DNA of 64,000 bases from Paratissierella segnis (GTDB lineage: Bacteria; Bacillota; Clostridia; Tissierellales; Tissierellaceae). The notes beneath the pieces were generated by a model. It saw only the letters and a program-made list of their open reading frames with translations, did not search any database and was not told the DNA's origin. Positions 61,880 to 64,000 of the stretch are shown piece after piece; position 1 is the first letter of the stretch; every line of letters starts with the position of its first letter. Both the position numbers and the translations under genes were made by a program. The stretch is taken from assembly GCF_014385195.1 (NCBI RefSeq), contig NZ_JACRTG010000010.1:21287-85286 (forward strand), given 5' to 3'.

Positions 61880-62149
61880 CTACAATATCTTTTCCAATCT
61901 AGAACCATTCTCGTCCCTTATATACTTATATATTCCCTTAATTGATAAATCTCCATCCTCTACTAACTTTTTAACTTTTTCTAAATCATTAAGATCAAAT
62001 CTAATAGATAAGCCACAGCTTAAAGTAATTTCCCTTGGTGTAGGTATAGTTTTAAAAGCCATATTACTTGATTTAAATGCACTTTCCCCTTTTATGGCGT
62101 GATGAGTGGAATTAAATGTTACTATACCGAATTGATCAATTTCCATCAT
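61880..62149 (-). CDS. DUF3343 putative Se/S-carrier protein
   Basis: An 89-residue protein with the DUF3343 layout: FNSTHHAIKGESAFKSSNMAFKTIPTPREITLSCGLSIRF. The single Cys in SCGLS is the conserved residue proposed to carry selenium or sulphur. It directly follows yedF (7-nt gap), the usual pairing in selenium-using anaerobes. The two adjacent ATG codons follow a GGAAATTA site. Confidence 0.85.
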   Translation of the reverse strand: MMEIDQFGIVTFNSTHHAIKGESAFKSSNMAFKTIPTPREITLSCGLSIRFDLNDLEKVKKLVEDGDLSIKGIYKYIRDENGSRLEKIL

Positions 62150-62156
62150 TAATTTC

Positions 62157-62759
62157 CTATCCTATTGTTATATTATTTTTTGAATCGCTCAATTTTTCAT
62201 AAATAGTATACATGTTTGATATATTGCCTATCCCAAGTTTTTCTTTTAGATGATAATAATCCAAGCACGTGCCACAAGATATAATCTCTACACCTTTATC
62301 TGCCAATTTTTTTAAATCCTCCAATACAGGACTGTCTTCGATAGTTAAAAATACTCCTCTGTTGTAAAAGACCATACAGCTTGGATATGGTGAAGACTCA
62401 CTTACCGTATAGATAAAAGATTTTATAAGGATCTTACCTAATTCTTCCTCCCCCTTGCCCATTGTATCAGAACTTATGGCTACTACCAAATCCTTAAGTC
62501 TTTCCGGTACAACTTGAGGATTTTCATTCAGTGTTTCTTCTTCCCCTTTTATTATATTGATATAAAATTCGTTGTCATTAATTTTATCAACCGAATATGG
62601 TAATCCTAAACTGCCTGCCAATTTAGATACATTTTCTTTAGCTACTTCATTGTCAACTATAGTTACAATAGTCCCGCTTCCAATTTTATCCAATTCTTTC
62701 TTTGTCATTATAACCGGCTTTGGACACTCCATTTTTCTGGCGTCAACTTCAATTTTCAT
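62157..62759 (-). CDS. yedF: Selenium metabolism sulphurtransferase-like protein YedF
   Basis: A 200-residue protein. Residues 1-70 are a TusA/SirA domain with the active Cys in RKMECPKPVIMTKK. The C-terminal DsrE-like domain (about 90-195) has FYNRGVFLT and the CGTCLDYY motif with two Cys. Such fusions accompany selD, selA and selenoprotein genes and may channel selenium. I place the start at the ATG ending at 62759, 9 nt after GGAGG; an upstream ATG three codons earlier lies directly on the ribosome-binding site. It overlaps the DUF5711 gene end by 11 nt. Confidence 0.9.
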   Translation of the reverse strand: MKIEVDARKMECPKPVIMTKKELDKIGSGTIVTIVDNEVAKENVSKLAGSLGLPYSVDKINDNEFYINIIKGEEETLNENPQVVPERLKDLVVAISSDTMGKGEEELGKILIKSFIYTVSESSPYPSCMVFYNRGVFLTIEDSPVLEDLKKLADKGVEIISCGTCLDYYHLKEKLGIGNISNMYTIYEKLSDSKNNITIG

Positions 62760-63858
62760 GATTATCATCCTCCTTTATTTGCTCTTTATCAATTATATCA
62801 TATATTTCCAAACCGTCTAAATATCGAATAGCCACTAGTTTGTTTGTACCCTTTATATCTAAAATATCTTCATCTGTCTTATAGCTTATCATTTCTTCAC
62901 CGTTATTTAAAATTAATATATCTTTATTTCCATATAAACAGATATAATTTTGTAATTGAACTATTTTTTTGTATTCAATGCCAAAAGTAGTCTTCTTTTC
63001 CGTTTCCCCATTCAATTTAATAATCTCTAAATTATCCCCATATAATAAATATATCTTTTCTTTATTAATTAAAATATCCTTTATAAGCGGATATTCTTTA
63101 GACCATATTACATCATTATTACCAACCAAATATAGGGATTTATCAGTAGCTATTAGAATTTTATTGTTAATGAATTGTGTGAATATAATTACTTCATCGT
63201 TAAAATTAAAATTTTCCAATCCTTCCCCCGTAATAGAATATATTTTTGCAATAGATTTAATACTTTTATTCAATTCCAATGAAGACAGCATGTATTTAGA
63301 ATTTTTGTCGTTAATTGAATAGGTAAGTATATTCTTTTGATCCGTCTCTATGACTTCTTTCCCATCCTTATCTAAAATTTTTATCTTTTCCATATCATCC
63401 GTTTTAACATGAATCATTATATTATCATTTACTTCCTTCAAGTTAAAAATAGGCATATTAAGTTCTATCCTATGGATAGTATAGCCTTTATTATCCAAAA
63501 CATATATGTTCCCGGATTCTTTATCTATTGCATAGATATTTTTTTCAAAGGCTAATACCTCCGGTTGTGTAAAGTTAAATTCTTTGTTCCATATGATATC
63601 GCCCTTTAAATCTAAAAAAGAGATATTATTTTCATTCCATTTTATTATAGAGTCATTGAAGAATAATAATTTTTCATCATCATCTGAATCATATTTATTA
63701 TTAAAAATGATAGTCTTTTCACTTCCAGAATTTATAGAATCAAAAAAACTTATGAATTTTTGTTGATTTTCTTCCTTCATGAAAATAAATCCAAGCAAAA
63801 TGAACGTTATTAAAAATAATTTAAATTTTTTGTTTGAGCTTTTTGTCTTTTCATTCAT
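62749..63858 (-). CDS. DUF5711-like beta-propeller membrane-anchored protein
   Basis: A 369-residue protein with an N-terminal membrane anchor (residues 12-27, KLFLITFILLGFIFMK) and a long extracellular body of short repeated strands (NNISFLDLKGDIIWNKEF, NIYVLDNKGYTIHRIEL, KSLYLVGNNDVIWSKEY), a seven- or eight-bladed propeller pattern matching DUF5711. The function is unknown. The ATG start and yedF overlap make translational coupling likely. It is first in the operon; its promoter would lie in 63859-64000. Confidence 0.78.
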   Translation of the reverse strand: MNEKTKSSNKKFKLFLITFILLGFIFMKEENQQKFISFFDSINSGSEKTIIFNNKYDSDDDEKLLFFNDSIIKWNENNISFLDLKGDIIWNKEFNFTQPEVLAFEKNIYAIDKESGNIYVLDNKGYTIHRIELNMPIFNLKEVNDNIMIHVKTDDMEKIKILDKDGKEVIETDQKNILTYSINDKNSKYMLSSLELNKSIKSIAKIYSITGEGLENFNFNDEVIIFTQFINNKILIATDKSLYLVGNNDVIWSKEYPLIKDILINKEKIYLLYGDNLEIIKLNGETEKKTTFGIEYKKIVQLQNYICLYGNKDILILNNGEEMISYKTDEDILDIKGTNKLVAIRYLDGLEIYDIIDKEQIKEDDNHEN

Positions 63859-64000
63859 AGTCTTTCCCCTTTATATAACAAGGTAGTGTCAATAAGACAC
63901 CCCTCTTTTTTTATTAAAGCCTTATATTATCAAGGGTTACAGAGTTTTTTATAAAATAAAAACAATGACCCCCTATTTTCTGTTATAATTTGAGTTACTA
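63859..64000. other. Intergenic region at the right edge
   Basis: It contains a 5-bp hairpin GTGTC/GACAC (63886-63900) followed by CCCTCTTTTTTTATT, a weak terminator-like structure in the plus sense, and AT-rich sequence that may hold the DUF5711 promoter. No gene is visible. Confidence 0.4.

Noticed and set aside
63886..63915. Terminator on the plus strand at the right edge
   Set aside because: The stem is only 5 bp and there is no plus-strand gene upstream for several kb.

Overview
The window reads as a chromosomal segment of a low-GC, spore-forming anaerobic Firmicute (Clostridia or Tissierellia type). Evidence: strong AGGAGG ribosome-binding sites, a Spo0E-like phosphatase, DnaI/DnaD-type replication loaders, YybS-GdpP-RplI-DnaB and RpsF-Ssb-RpsR gene orders, an oxygen-detoxifying flavodiiron protein, selenium-linked YedF/DUF3343 genes, and textbook CtsR, CIRCE, Fur and Pho operators. 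No species is assigned. No prophage, intact insertion sequence or CRISPR array was seen.

Layout. 1-5.0 kb: a DnaJ-like chaperone under a CtsR-type operator, a Spo0E-like gene starting at AUU, an XRE regulator, and a copper efflux unit (copA, copZ, csoR) behind a promoter with a CsoR-like operator. 5.0-9.7 kb: feoABC behind a promoter with an exact 7-1-7 Fur box, a non-coding island with an orphan promoter-to-terminator unit of about 370 nt, then pncB. 9.7-17.4 kb: a MoxR-DUF58-DUF4129 operon, a YkvI-like permease, mntP, tRNA-Ser(CGA), tadA, tRNA-Arg(CCT), a 31-residue hydrophobic gene and serS. 17.4-25.8 kb: an 1845-residue helical-repeat surface protein, an SLH-domain protein and a PfoR/PTS-IIC-like membrane protein.

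25.8-35 kb is mostly replication and c-di-AMP housekeeping: dnaI, a DnaD-like gene, an acetyltransferase, a flavodiiron protein, dnaB, rplI, gdpP and yybS. 35.2-40.9 kb is a cobalamin-riboswitch operon encoding an exported CbiK-type chelatase lipoprotein, a second two-domain lipoprotein and a complete metal/corrinoid ABC importer whose ATPase carries an extra C-terminal domain. 40.9-45.4 kb has an RpiR regulator facing an amino-acid cluster (ornithine cyclodeaminase family, alanine symporter, class I amidotransferase). 45.4-48.2 kb: rpsF-ssb-rpsR, a decayed XRE gene with intact palindromic operators, and nnrE. 48.2-54.2 kb is a full phosphate regulon (pstSCAB, phoU, two-component pair) whose PstS is circularly permuted. 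54-64 kb: an eIF-2B-family isomerase, htpG under CIRCE, an iron alcohol dehydrogenase, a second small hydrophobic protein, an ECF-sigma operon with its own ECF-type promoter, and a DUF5711-YedF-DUF3343-MscS-DUF951 operon.

The strongest leads are the B12-controlled surface chelatase/transport system, two independent AUU-start regulatory genes, the ECF-sigma operon with a 41-residue leader ORF and a repeat-protein partner, the permuted PstS, and the orphan RNA unit upstream of pncB. Calls come from motifs read by eye; no database search was run.
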